This document shows, piece after piece, positions 18,345 to 28,830 of a stretch of DNA of 40,874 bases. Numbering within the stretch: the first letter of the stretch is position 1; each line of letters begins with the position of its first letter. Where the stretch lies: NCBI GenBank assembly GCA_023334545.1, contig JAADVB010000172.1, forward strand, positions 1-40,874, in the 5' to 3' direction. The translations under genes and the position numbers were made by a program. The notes beneath the pieces were generated by a model. It worked only from the letters and a program-made list of their open reading frames with translations. It had not been told where the DNA came from and ran no database searches. This DNA is from Salisapilia sapeloensis (taxonomy: Eukaryota > Oomycota > Peronosporomycetes > Peronosporales > Salisapiliaceae).

Positions 18345-21300
18345 TTACGTGCTTCCAGAAGATGTCAACGTCTTGTCCTCCTTGACACCCGGAGACGTCA
18401 TGTCACCGGCATACGCCGGACTGCTTCCAACTGCGCCAGTGGCTGGCGTGTTCACGTCCTGCGCTTGTCCGTTCGTATGTGTGTGTCCACGCTTGCGCGC
18501 GAAGAAGCCACGCAAGTCGGTCACACTACTCAGGACGACTGGTAGCAAGACCATACCGTTGAGGAAACCACAGAGGACGACGCACATGTACATGCGGAAG
18601 TAGTACTTTTGGAAGATACGCGAGTCGGCAAGCGTGAGGACACTGAGTCCAATGACCTTGGTGACGGTGATACCAAAGAAGACCGACACGAACACCTTTT
18701 TCAACGCTTCCTTGGCACGTTCATCACCGGTACCGACGCTCTTGGCAAACATACGAGCGTAGTGACCACAGAACTCGACCGAGATACCGGACGCAATGAC
18801 CAGGTTCACCATACTCAGACCGTTCAACAGAATGTCGTTCGGATGCATGAGTCCACCAACTTCAACGACGATATTGATCGTCGTCAACGTCACGATGAGT
18901 GGGTAGCCGATGCCACCGAAGAAGATGGTGAGAACGACAAAGATCGCAGCAATGGCCAGACCCACAAGCATGTACGTGTCGCTCACGACAGTCAGGTACT
19001 GGTCAAAGTAGACGTACGTGAGGGAGTAGACCCAGATGTCGATGCCAGTCTTGTCACTGATCCATTCAGCAGCACGTCGCGCCTGGGCGTATCCGTCGAT
19101 AAAGTCCTGCTGCGTCGGATTCGCCGTCTGGAGAACGCGGTAGCTGAACGCTGTGATCTCCTTGCCGTAACCAGAGCCGTTCAAAGTCGCGTTACCAGCG
19201 TTCTCGGCGATCGGGATCGGATTGTCGTCGACACTGAACTGACCTTGGTAGATCGATCCACCACCGTACGAGCACAGACTACCGGCCGGAGCCGTGGAGA
19301 ACATGCGGAAGAGAGACATGTACGAGTCGGCAGGTACTGGCGGCGCAGAGTACCCGGTCGCGAGACACGTCGGGTTATCTGTACGGCTATCCATGTACTT
19401 TGGATCATCCGACACGATCGGAAGGTACGACTTGTCGTTTTCATCGACACGACAGCACTCCGAGTCTGGGTTCACGAATCCCCAGTAGTCATCCATCCAC
19501 GAGTAGAATCGCCCGGAGCTCATGTGTGTCATGTCACTGTCCAAGTCATTCGACAAGGCGTCAATGATCTTAGGAATCGAGAACTCATCGCAGAAGTTCT
19601 TCGAGTTACAGAACTGCGCCGTTACGGACTGGTCGTTCAGATCCCACTTCTCCGGGTTGTTACCGTACCCAGCTTCGACGATGTAGTAGACGGGTGCACC
19701 CGTAGCAAGGTAGTCATCCAACGCTTCAAAGTAGCTGATCATGTACGAGTCGGACGGCAGAGCTTCCTTCTGCGGAAGTCCTCGCTGAAGGAACTCGAGC
19801 GAGTAGATCGACACGAGCGTCCATGCAAGGAAGATGAGGAGGACAAGCAACTTGACGAACGTGTTGGACAGAATGCTCGTGTACGCATCCAAGATCTTGT
19901 CAAAGATGTGCGACACTGGGTCCACACTCTCTTCCAATGGACCAGTCGACTCTCGCTGTGGCGTTGTGGGCGTCGAGTTACCTTCCACGTGCATCAACGG
20001 TCGGTCGTGCGTGCCTTTACCAGGTCCATCCGCCTTGCGGATCGGAGCTGCTTTGGAAGACGAGACGCAGCACAAAAAGTCGTACTTCTTCTTGAGCTCC
20101 CGACGCTTGTCGAGCGTCACGATCGCGAGGAACAAGGTCATTTGGAGCATAAAGTTAAACACAACGGCGACTGCAGCAAAAGCAGCAAACCACAAGACGG
20201 CAGGCATCGGGTTGATGCAACCAAAGACGAAGGCGATACTTTCGGCCATGGATGCCATGAAGATACTCGGACCAATGTACCCGACACCTTCACTAACAAA
20301 GAGCGACGCGACTTCATTAATCGCTGCATCGCTCTCGGCCAGACCAACAAAGATCTCTGGCTCTTGTGCATGGAGCTGTTCTTGACGGTGAGAGACAGCG
20401 TGGACGATGAGGAAAATGTTATCGACACCAATCGCTAGCGTCAAAAACGGCACGACTTCCATGATAACGAGCTGCAGCTTGACGCCGAACCAGGTGAAGA
20501 TACCGATGGTTGATGCGACGGTGAAGATGATGCAGATGACACCGAGGAAACCGACGGTCGTCTTACTCGTTTGGAAAAAGGTCTTGTCGAAGGCCCAGCG
20601 ATTGATACCGATGGAAATGTAAACCATCATGAGCAGGTAACTGAGCGCAATGGGCAAAACATCTCCCGTCGACTCGGCAGCAATCTCGTCCTGGATCGAG
20701 ATCTCGGCCATGACATAGATGTGGAAGAGCTCGTTCTTGGCGTTCTCTTCGTTCATACGATCAATGTACTCTCGTTCCCAAGCAATAGCCGGTACGTTCT
20801 CCGATTCGTCATAGTAGTTGTACACCAAAATAGACACGACGAACGCATGTGCATCGAGGTACTGCGTTGTGTTGTGCTCTGCTGTTTCAGGGAAACCTCC
20901 AAGGTACGAGTTGTAGATGTTCATGGGCGCACCAAAGGCCGAGAGACACGGACAGTCGCTCATGGTATCCGGGATCTTCTCGCCAGACTTGAGACTGTTC
21001 TGCAACTTACTACAGGTATTCACGTCCGTATTCTCCGGCGAGTAGATGCACGTAGAGAAATGTTCCATCGCCAAGTCGTGCTTGGCATAGAATTCAAAGT
21101 GCTCCATGTTGTTCTGGAAGTACTGTGTGATACTGTTGACCGTACATGCGGAGCCAGTGGCTTTCCAGCAAATGTCTTGCAACCTGACTTCAGTACCATC
21201 GTCGTCTCCAACGACATCATCGGAAAAGATGTTCTGGAGACGAATCGCTTCTTTAATGTACTCCTCACGACCGATGATGCCTCCGTCTTTCGGGACGAAG

Positions 21301-23084
21301 ATCACTTGTTCCGATCGGTAGAAAGGACGGAAGAGCTCGCCGTAATGGTCCATCTCGCGGTACGGCAGACTGGACTCGGCCACCCAAAGCATGACAGGAT
21401 CTGTCTCGACTTCGAGACGGATGAGACCGAGCGTGAAGACGACGATGATGGTGAGCGTTACTAAGATCGTGTACATCGGGTTGCGGCCACGGGAGATCAT
21501 AGCAGCCCAGCGCTGCATGGATCGCGTCATGAGGTCATCCATGTAACTCATGCGTTGACCGTATGGAGAGTTTGCATCGACGTGTGCATGGTCCGCAGGA
21601 GTTTCATTCGCGTGCTTTCGACGGCGAATGGCGACGAAGATGAAGATGACGATGAGCAAGAGACCGAGGACACCTCCGACCGTTGCGAGAACGTAGTTCA
21701 AGACGGAAAAGTCCGTGTGGGTCAAATTCGCTTCCAAGTAGTCGTTCAAGTCCTGCCACTTCTCCGGCACACCTTCCGAAACGTTCGTTTTTCCACCCAT
21801 GGTCAAGTTCGCACCGAAGCAAGCTTCCGAGTACGTCCGCCCTTCATCGGAGCTGACGGCACAGAGGGAACCACAGACACCGACGCAGGTTTTAAGACGG
21901 TCGTTCATAGGCGAAATGCATCCAGATGTGTTCTTGTCGTCACAAGCACAGAACATCTCCTCTTGCTCCTTTTCATCGAACGCTGCCATGGTGTAAAAGT
22001 TCGTCTGCAACGGACTACCGATGGTGTTGAACTTGTACTGGCCCATGAAGGAAAGGAGACCGAGGCCGTCGGTACAGTCCTGATTCGGGTTACACAAGAG
22101 CGAGAAGGAACTGTCTTCTTCACAGTAGTCATAAATGTCTCGCACCCAGTCCTGTCCGACGTAGTAGTTGGCGACACTGAGCGATGGGAACATGTGCTCA
22201 GCGTGCGTGTCATCACCAGCACGCAGATTCACCTCCACCGGCTCGACGAATTCACTGTTACTCGGGTTACAAGCGAATTGGCACCAGACGTTACGCAGAT
22301 TCTCCTTACAAGACGTACAGAGTCCTGGAATCATTCTTACTTGTGTACTGAGACTCGCATACTGGCTTTCAGTACAGCACAAGTACTCTGATCCTTCGGC
22401 AATCGTTTCGTTATACAAGATCGGGCAATCGACCTGGAACTGCTTTTGATTCGACTCAGTCCATTCTGAAAAACGGTTCGTGTATCCCTTCTTGTACGCT
22501 TCTTTTCCACTCATCGGATTGTACTGGTTCGGTAACGCAGCACCAGACCCCGTGACGTTCACGAAAGCAGACTCCAATGTCGTGCAGTATCCTTTTCCAC
22601 GGTGCCACTTGCCAAAGAAGTCGTATTGAGTCACATTCTGGATGCACGTTGCCTCGTTTGAGTACGTGCAATTGGTCGCGTGACGAACGGCGAGTCCGAG
22701 TGACGTGAGGTTGTCCATGGACGTGTCCGGGATGTTGGTGTTATCGACGACCGAGACCGAGCCAGCGCTTTGAGCGTCGGCGAGACCGGCGAGGTCTTGC
22801 GCAGCAGTCAGCGCACCGCCAGCCGTCAAGAGAGACGATGTGAGCAGAGCTGTCTGCCACCATGCTAAGGTAGAGGAAGAGCGCTGGTTGCTGCGAATCG
22901 TGGACCCTCCAGACTTGTTCTGGACGTCATAAGCGACGAGAGCGACGAAGATGCAGGCGATGCAGACACTGAAGGCTGATAGCCAGTCGAAGAAAACGAT
23001 CGTGAGCTCCGCAAACAACGCCTCGAGTGCACTGCGCACTGGCGGCGTTGCGATCGCGAAGAGGACGGTCGCAAAGAGCCACAT
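18345..23084 (-). CDS. NPC1: NPC1-like sterol transporter with sterol-sensing domain
   Basis: A 1579-aa, intronless frame. The Cys-rich luminal N-terminal domain (about 135-440, with YVGQDWVRDIYDYC and LGLLSFMGQYKFN) matches the sterol-binding NTD of NPC1. The first post-NTD helix is near 465 and the middle luminal domain is about 560-790. The sterol-sensing domain lies at roughly 800-985 (VIMEVVPFLTLAIGVDNIFL). The Cys-rich luminal domain with SWMDDYWGFVNPDSECCRVD follows, then the last RND-type helices (SLVNLVIASGISVEFCGHYARM-like region). It exceeds animal NPC1 (about 1280 aa), mainly by an N-terminal extension with two hydrophobic segments and by cytosolic linkers. The expected role is moving sterol across endosomal or plasma membranes, relevant because Phytophthora-type oomycetes are sterol auxotrophs. 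No C-terminal dileucine lysosomal signal is seen. Confidence 0.93.
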   Translation of the reverse strand: MWLFATVLFAIATPPVRSALEALFAELTIVFFDWLSAFSVCIACIFVALVAYDVQNKSGGSTIRSNQRSSSTLAWWQTALLTSSLLTAGGALTAAQDLAGLADAQSAGSVSVVDNTNIPDTSMDNLTSLGLAVRHATNCTYSNEATCIQNVTQYDFFGKWHRGKGYCTTLESAFVNVTGSGAALPNQYNPMSGKEAYKKGYTNRFSEWTESNQKQFQVDCPILYNETIAEGSEYLCCTESQYASLSTQVRMIPGLCTSCKENLRNVWCQFACNPSNSEFVEPVEVNLRAGDDTHAEHMFPSLSVANYYVGQDWVRDIYDYCEEDSSFSLLCNPNQDCTDGLGLLSFMGQYKFNTIGSPLQTNFYTMAAFDEKEQEEMFCACDDKNTSGCISPMNDRLKTCVGVCGSLCAVSSDEGRTYSEACFGANLTMGGKTNVSEGVPEKWQDLNDYLEANLTHTDFSVLNYVLATVGGVLGLLLIVIFIFVAIRRRKHANETPADHAHVDANSPYGQRMSYMDDLMTRSMQRWAAMISRGRNPMYTILVTLTIIVVFTLGLIRLEVETDPVMLWVAESSLPYREMDHYGELFRPFYRSEQVIFVPKDGGIIGREEYIKEAIRLQNIFSDDVVGDDDGTEVRLQDICWKATGSACTVNSITQYFQNNMEHFEFYAKHDLAMEHFSTCIYSPENTDVNTCSKLQNSLKSGEKIPDTMSDCPCLSAFGAPMNIYNSYLGGFPETAEHNTTQYLDAHAFVVSILVYNYYDESENVPAIAWEREYIDRMNEENAKNELFHIYVMAEISIQDEIAAESTGDVLPIALSYLLMMVYISIGINRWAFDKTFFQTSKTTVGFLGVICIIFTVASTIGIFTWFGVKLQLVIMEVVPFLTLAIGVDNIFLIVHAVSHRQEQLHAQEPEIFVGLAESDAAINEVASLFVSEGVGYIGPSIFMASMAESIAFVFGCINPMPAVLWFAAFAAVAVVFNFMLQMTLFLAIVTLDKRRELKKKYDFLCCVSSSKAAPIRKADGPGKGTHDRPLMHVEGNSTPTTPQRESTGPLEESVDPVSHIFDKILDAYTSILSNTFVKLLVLLIFLAWTLVSIYSLEFLQRGLPQKEALPSDSYMISYFEALDDYLATGAPVYYIVEAGYGNNPEKWDLNDQSVTAQFCNSKNFCDEFSIPKIIDALSNDLDSDMTHMSSGRFYSWMDDYWGFVNPDSECCRVDENDKSYLPIVSDDPKYMDSRTDNPTCLATGYSAPPVPADSYMSLFRMFSTAPAGSLCSYGGGSIYQGQFSVDDNPIPIAENAGNATLNGSGYGKEITAFSYRVLQTANPTQQDFIDGYAQARRAAEWISDKTGIDIWVYSLTYVYFDQYLTVVSDTYMLVGLAIAAIFVVLTIFFGGIGYPLIVTLTTINIVVEVGGLMHPNDILLNGLSMVNLVIASGISVEFCGHYARMFAKSVGTGDERAKEALKKVFVSVFFGITVTKVIGLSVLTLADSRIFQKYYFRMYMCVVLCGFLNGMVLLPVVLSSVTDLRGFFARKRGHTHTNGQAQDVNTPATGAVGSSPAYAGDMTSPGVKEDKTLTSSGST

Positions 23085-23824
23085 GTAACTGCTTTCTCAC
23101 TTATACAGTTCGACGGAGGAACTTGAGAGAAAGTAACACGGCCGTAGGAAGGCGAAGGCGAATTTCAAAGTGAACGGCTACGTGCGTCCCGAGGCTTCGT
23201 CCGTCTCGTAACCTAGCAGACCTTTGTCGCTCGTGACGTCTTCTACGTCTGATTGGGACAAATGAATCATAGTGGTACAAAAACCTTCATGGCAAAGATG
23301 GACATGAATGAACACTTTCATTCGTGCGTCGGCTGGATCGGTAGTGCAAGGTACCCGACACCTTGCATCGAGCACTATGTCGATATATAGACATAGAGAA
23401 AGACAAGAGGTTGCTCAATAGCTTATTAATAAAGAGGAACATCAGCTGATAGATGGATCGGAAAGAGTCGAAGCTTATTCATTATGATACATACGCAACG
23501 TGGGAAAGGTTTGCGCCAACAAAACCCACAGCTGTAGATGTGAAGGAGTTCTGATGTAATGGTAGGACGGATCAGAAGTTAACAGAGGCAAAGTACGCTT
23601 TGAACGAGTCTGTTTAGTCCTGTGGAACGTCAAGCTCGGATAGAAGCATAGACGCATGATGCGTGTTATTGATAGCCATCTAAGGAGATTGTCCGAATCA
23701 GATTAGAACCGAGTACTACTTGAACGCTACCTAGGTTTCTACGTAAAGCTTTGGAGGTGGTTGGCAGCGCCATTGCACATGGCCCGTAATGTCAATTTCA
23801 CTTACAATCCCGTGAGAGGGAGAA
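23085..23824. other. NPC1 upstream region with two adjacent inverted repeats
   Basis: No gene recognised. Two perfect hairpin-capable inverted repeats lie side by side at 23345-23367 (TGCAAGGT / ACCTTGCA, 7-base loop) and 23375-23396 (CTATGTC / GACATAG, 8-base loop), about 260-310 bases upstream of the NPC1 ATG. The stretch is also the 3' flank of the bZIP gene. Confidence 0.35.
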
Positions 23825-24510
23825 CTACATACTGTCCAAGCCAAGCGCCGTGATAACTTCTTCCCATATTGATAATTTCTCTTCCGTCCTTGGCGCTTCA
23901 GCTGCGTTCGTTTCTTCTTCAAAACGCTTGCCATCAAAGTCAGAACCTGCCATGGCAGATGACTTTACCTGATAAGAGAGCATCTGATTTCGAATCTCGA
24001 GCTGTGCGATCGTGCTCTTCAGTGAGCCAATTTGCTGACGGAGGCTCTCGAGCTCTTGCTTGTAGTAGGCAGTCGTCTCATTCAGCAACCGATCCAGCGC
24101 TTGAGCTTCTGATCGGAGGCTTTCCGTCTCGTTCTACATGTCCAGTACCGTCATGAATGATATCAAGAATACGTTCAATTGAAACTCGTCGACACTACCT
24201 TTCGACGCTCACGTAATCGGCGAGACGCTTCCCGAACTTGCTTCCGTCGACGCAGTATCTTGCTTTCCAATCCATCCTCCGAGTTAGAAATCTTGTCACG
24301 ATTTCGCTTCTTCGGAGGATTCGCTTCCATTGCACTGGATGTACCCAAGTCATGGAAACCTAGTGGTATCACTAGACACTTCCGACCATTGGACTGCGTA
24401 TCGTAGCAACGTGGGTAATCGAAAGTAGAAGCGAGGTCGTTGTTAAAAGCTGATTGTAGATCTGCTCGATCAAAGTCAGAGTGGGAAGCTAGCTCTGAGG
24501 ACTGCAGCAT
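23825..24510 (-). CDS. bZIP transcription factor with Val at the invariant Asn position
   Basis: Two exons, 24510-24199 and 24133-23825, joined across a 65-bp intron (24198-24134, GTAGTG..GTAG). The basic region is KILRRRKQVREASRRLRERR. In normal bZIPs the pattern is N-x2-A-x2-(C/S)-R; here the Asn is Val92. Leu110 and Leu117 fall at +18 and +25 from that position, so the register with the zipper is right. The zipper continues through LDRLLNE, LESLRQQIGSLKSTIAQLEI. The intron lies exactly between basic region and zipper. The N-terminal 75 residues are acidic/Ser-rich and may activate transcription; an acidic stretch and IWEEVITALGLDSM end the protein. Oomycetes are known to have bZIP subfamilies with Cys or Val at this position. 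An initiator-like element lies 40-50 bases before the ATG. Confidence 0.82.
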
Positions 24511-24547
24511 GTCGTTGATGTGCTGTTGGTCTTTTGCTTGACGAGAC

Positions 24548-24563
24548 GAACGTAAAAATGAGA
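24548..24563 (-). promoter_or_regulatory. Oomycete initiator-like element of the bZIP gene
   Basis: The minus strand reads TCTCATTTTTACGTTC, a good match to the core GCTCATTYY, 38-53 bases upstream of the ATG at 24510. Confidence 0.5.
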
Positions 24564-25791
24564 TAGGAGCAAGGTGGCTCTGTCGGAATGCTCAAATCTC
24601 GCTACAACCAACTGGATTGGATTTATACTTTCTACGATATTGCTATCGTGATCCAGTTGATATCTGCCGCGTACGAGGCCACCAGATCGCTTCAAGATGA
24701 CGATATTTTCTTCCAGTGATGGAAAATTTATGCTCAAGCTAGAACCTTATCTCGTGTCCTCTATTTTACATGCTGGTTATTCGTTGTATATTATGCAAGT
24801 GCAGTACATGCTACCTTCACTTTTTAAATATGCAGGCAAAAGAATCCATGCTCTGGACATCGACCGGAGTTATAGTCGAAAACTTGATACTAAACTTCAA
24901 AGTCAAACTTGAAAGGTAAGAGATTTTGCGACAACTTGGCCTTTGCAAGTTTGTGCCTTCGATCAGCGTTCGATAACGTCGTTGTGCTGCTTTCTATCAA
25001 CTCGTCTGGTGCATACAGATAGTTTCTGGTGTCTCACTGTGTAATGTCCCAACGCACAAGTGTTTATCTATGCATGAAAAGTGGCCATTGGAAACGTCTT
25101 TTAAGGTAGCTTCAAAAACAAGAATTGCCTACTCGTCAGCTTAGTGCTTCGACGCCTTCTTACAGATCTAGCACCCATTTCAAACGCAGACACAGAGTAT
25201 TCAAGTAAATTCGTCGACCGCACTCACTTGCAGCCAACTTTCCTTCTACTTTAAATCAAGTTGATCCCTTGGATTGCGTAAAGAAGAAGGCTTGATACCA
25301 GTTGCTCGCTTTTGCCCTGGCTGAATGGACATAACTCCGCATCGCGATATTGCCTGGAAGGTTTGCTTGATGCCCGATTGACAGGAGAAGCCACTCAACC
25401 GACAAGTTGAAGTACACTTCAACATCTCAAACGTTGCCCATCACGCCGTTACGCTGTTTATCTTCGGGAACGCAATGATAGGTAGAATGAACAGTCAATC
25501 CTCTGGACGCTAAAGTCGCCGACAGCTACTGGATACAAAGGTGAAGCTGCATTCGACACAAGATCACTGCACTGGATGCAATGAACGTTTCATTCTACAT
25601 TGCCGGATGGTCAAAGGAAATGCAGATAAAATGTACTTTAGTGCTATCCAGGTTACCACTTAAACATCCAAAAGTAAAATATAACATCGAATGTGTTCGC
25701 CTGATGTATGAGAGGATTCCTAGATAGAACAAATGACTGTAAAGGACAAAGTCCGAGTGGGAATCTATAGGTCCTATTCGTAGTAATACAG
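24564..25791. other. Intergenic, possibly with decayed coding sequence
   Basis: No intact gene. Around 25280-25510 a plus-strand frame reads protein-like stretches (for example EVHFNISNVAHHAVTLFIF) broken by several stops. This could be a decayed gene or mobile-element relic, or chance. No repeats or long terminal direct repeats were noticed. Confidence 0.25.
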
Positions 25792-28614
25792 TCACAAGCT
25801 AGAGGTAGCCGTCCGAGCGTCCCATGCTTTATCCAAATGGTCTAAGCGCACGCAGGTCCATTCACCTCCAGCAGCCGTAGCTTCTCGAATAGCTGACAGT
25901 GCTGCTTCCTTGCAGACGGCCGCAATATCTGCTCCTGAAAACTGTTTCAATCTACGCATAGCACGTGTCAGCACTTTGTCGCTGCACCATACTTTGATGA
26001 TTCCGAACCCTGTATTTCGTTTCGCTAAAGCCACCAAGTCCACATCCTCAGCCAAGGGCATCTTTCGTGTGTGGTATCGTAGAATAGCCTATCGTATATG
26101 TAAGAAACACAATAGAAGCATGCACGTCGAAGAAGCTTACTTCTTTATCGTGCACAGAAGGATAGTCGAGCTCATAGATCCGATCGATACGACCAGGTCG
26201 AACGAGTGCAGCGTCCAAAGCTTGCTTACGATTTGTAGCTGCGACAACGAGTACTTGACCAGTTTCATTCGATCCGACGCCGTCCAGCTCGTTTAGGAAT
26301 GTCGACAGAACGCGGGCATAGACACCAGTGCCTCCTCCATCATCATCCTCTCCAAAACCACGTTTGTGAGCAATTGCATCAAACTCGTCAAAGAAGAGCA
26401 AGCACGGAGATGACTTTCGAGCACGTGCTACACGGATTTAAATGAATTTCAGCAAGCATTTTACGTACATGGCCATGCAACGCACCAAATAGCTGTCGAA
26501 CTCCTTTCTCGCTGTCTCCAAAGTACTTGGACAACAATTCGGACGACTAGAGACCAATATATAAGATGCTAGTTATATCAAGTACATGGTGCCATTCTAC
26601 CTTAACCGAGACAAAGTTCACGCCGGTATGAGCAGCAAGTGCTTGGACGATGAGAGACTTGCCGCATCCGGATGGGCCTGAGAGAAGGATACCAGATCCA
26701 TTGCTTACGCCCAAACGCTACATCGATAGTTACTGGACAAAGTGCAAGAAACAAGGTACGCTAGAAACGCACCTCCATAGTTGGTGTAGGTGCAAATGCA
26801 GCTTGTGCAAAGTCCAGTAGCTTTCGTTTGACGGTAGTGTACCCTGCAAAGCCATACGACGCATGATCTGCGGTAGCGTTGCTGTCCTTGATGCCTGGAG
26901 ATGAGACATTTAACGTTCGCAGCTGAGACGGTTTAACTTGCTGCTGTGCCAAGACGAGATAGTTCCACGTAATCTTCTTTGGATCACCTTGCAAGTGAGC
27001 TAGCAAAAGGCTGTTTCTGCATATACGAACGAGGTCTTTGGCAACGTACCCACCGGTCAAGGCTGCCAGTCGAGTCGATATCTCGACGATATCGGATGAT
27101 GCATCTAGTGGTAAATTGGAACAGTGGTATGCAATGATATCTCGTCGACTACTTTCTACTGGAACTCCTAGCTCAATCGTTTTCGAGAAAGCCTTACTAC
27201 GCATCGCTTTCGAAGGGATTGGCAAGTCACTTCCAGATAGTGCTGCAGTAGCGATAAAGCATAGGGGAGTAGACTCGTCTAAGCTTTCCATGAGACGGAG
27301 GAACGCGCTAGCTAGCGGAGACTCTTTCTGTGCATCCTCGTCTTGAGATTCTTCTGCCGGTGGGAAGATCGAATGCAAGTCGTCTAAAAGCACTACGGCT
27401 GGATGGTCGATTGTGCCTTGTTGCTTGTTAAAGCCTGGAAGAGCTTGTTCACATTGCTCGCAGATAAAGTCGTACGCAGTTGCTTTGGAACTGTTTTCAA
27501 ACGCCATCCGCAAGGACAGACCATCGAGGTACCATGTTCCGATTTGAGAGTGCTGAAATTCGTGAGCAAGTGCTTTCAATACATTGGACTTACCAACGCC
27601 ATGGACACCAGTGATAAGAATGCCACGAGAACTGATGGCATGAACAGGCGAAAGATTACTTTTTGATGTGGACACTCGAAGTGACGCAGTTAGCATGACA
27701 TTGTGCAGAAAGTCGGTGTAACCAGCGAAGCCGTAGGCCCAGCTTCTGGCTTTTAACTGCTCTCGGTAGTCCCTTAAAGAGTCGTGTACATGTAGTCGAC
27801 CAAACTGTTCAGAAAGTAAGTCATAGTCGACACTTGGCGATACGTTTGCTGACGTAGAGGATGGAAATTTTATCGTTAGTAAAGACCACGATGGTTCTGG
27901 AGTCGGTTCACCCTCCGTGATGGCAATAGGATCGACTTGATCGATGGAAAAAATAAACGTTTCGCCCACGATTTGAACAGGAAGAAGCGTGCTTTCATGT
28001 GTATGCCAAGGAATCGATGTAAACACTTCCAACGCACCAAAGATAGACCGGAATTGACGCTGGATGATACGAGTCATGTCGATTTTGCCAGATTGAACGG
28101 CTGGAGGGAGAATAGAGGCAATGCTCTCTGATTTCTGCTTTGGCTGCCAACTCTCACCAACATTTTTACTTAAAGTATTGGACTTGGAAACGATTTGAAG
28201 TGGGTACTTGGCAGTTGGAGTCATTTGAATCTTCCATTCTCTTGTGCAAGTGCTTGGAGAGGACATGAGTACTTGGGTCACCTTCACTTGATAGTTTTCT
28301 CCGAGCTGTAGTGTATGATGGATCCATGCGTGTACTTGAATATAGCCGCTTGACAAGAATGGCATTGCGTCGGCCTTGCTTAATTCATGTTGGTCGCTGG
28401 ATGAAGAGATAGGAGAGTCGATGATACACTGGAGGAGAGCACAAGGCTTCGATTGAGGCGTCTGGCGGACCTGTAGAAGTGCGAACGGAGATATGCCATA
28501 GTCCAGTGCATCCTGGTGCGAGATGAGTATGTGATGCGGCTGAAGCGGTCGGACATCGGTGTCTCCGGTCAGTACAGTCGCTTCATACGTGTAGTTACCG
28601 CCATCATTGGTCAT
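25792..28614 (-). CDS. Two-domain AAA+ ATPase, PEX1/AFG2-like, five exons
   Basis: Exons 28614-26773, 26717-26601, 26546-26486, 26427-26141 and 26088-25792 give 867 aa; the introns are 52-58 bp and keep frame. The N-terminal 300 residues resemble a CDC48/PEX1-type substrate domain only loosely. D1 (about 330-560) has Walker A GVHGVGKS and an atypical Walker B VVLLDDLHSIF, so hydrolysis there may be weak. D2 has Walker A GPSGCGKS (about 628-635), Walker B LLFFDEFDAIAHKRG (about 683-697), VAATNRKQALDAALVRPGRIDRI with arginine fingers, and a C-terminal SGADIAAVCKEAALSAIRE helix. DEFD and the LLDDL of D1 favour PEX1; GRIDRI and the C-terminal lid favour AFG2/SPATA5-type. The role is therefore either peroxisomal receptor recycling or ribosome-assembly unfolding. 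No ATG precedes codon 28614 in this frame. Confidence 0.8.
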
Positions 28615-28758
28615 TTCGCGCTTTGATGTCCAAATATGGTACAGTATCGGTACTCTCACCACGTATATAGATCTACAAAGCGAATCTGGTGAGCGTTCGT
28701 GCACAGAGCAAAAAGGGAGTAGACGTCCCTACCAGTGCTCCATTTGAAATCAAAAATT

Positions 28759-28830
28759 GGGCCCAACCGGAGATCGAATCCGGGACCTCTCGCACCCAAA
28801 GCGAGAATCATACCACTAGACCATTAGGCC
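28759..28830 (-). tRNA. tRNA-Pro (anticodon TGG), copy 1
   Basis: 72-nt cloverleaf on the minus strand: acceptor GGCCTAA pairs with TTGGGCC, discriminator C, anticodon arm CTCGC-TTTGGGT-GCGAG with anticodon TGG, and T arm CCGGA-TTCGATC-TCCGG. A T5 pol III terminator follows at 28756-28752. Identical to the copy at 29166-29237. Confidence 0.93.

Noticed and set aside
18609-20438. A 609-codon plus-strand frame, and further long frames at 20571-21464 and 21555-22391, opposite NPC1
   Set aside because: They are antisense shadows of the NPC1 coding sequence. Their products are Arg/Val/Asp-rich without hydrophobic cores or motifs, while the minus strand encodes a complete, recognisable NPC1. Codon bias of the real gene keeps the opposite frame free of stops.
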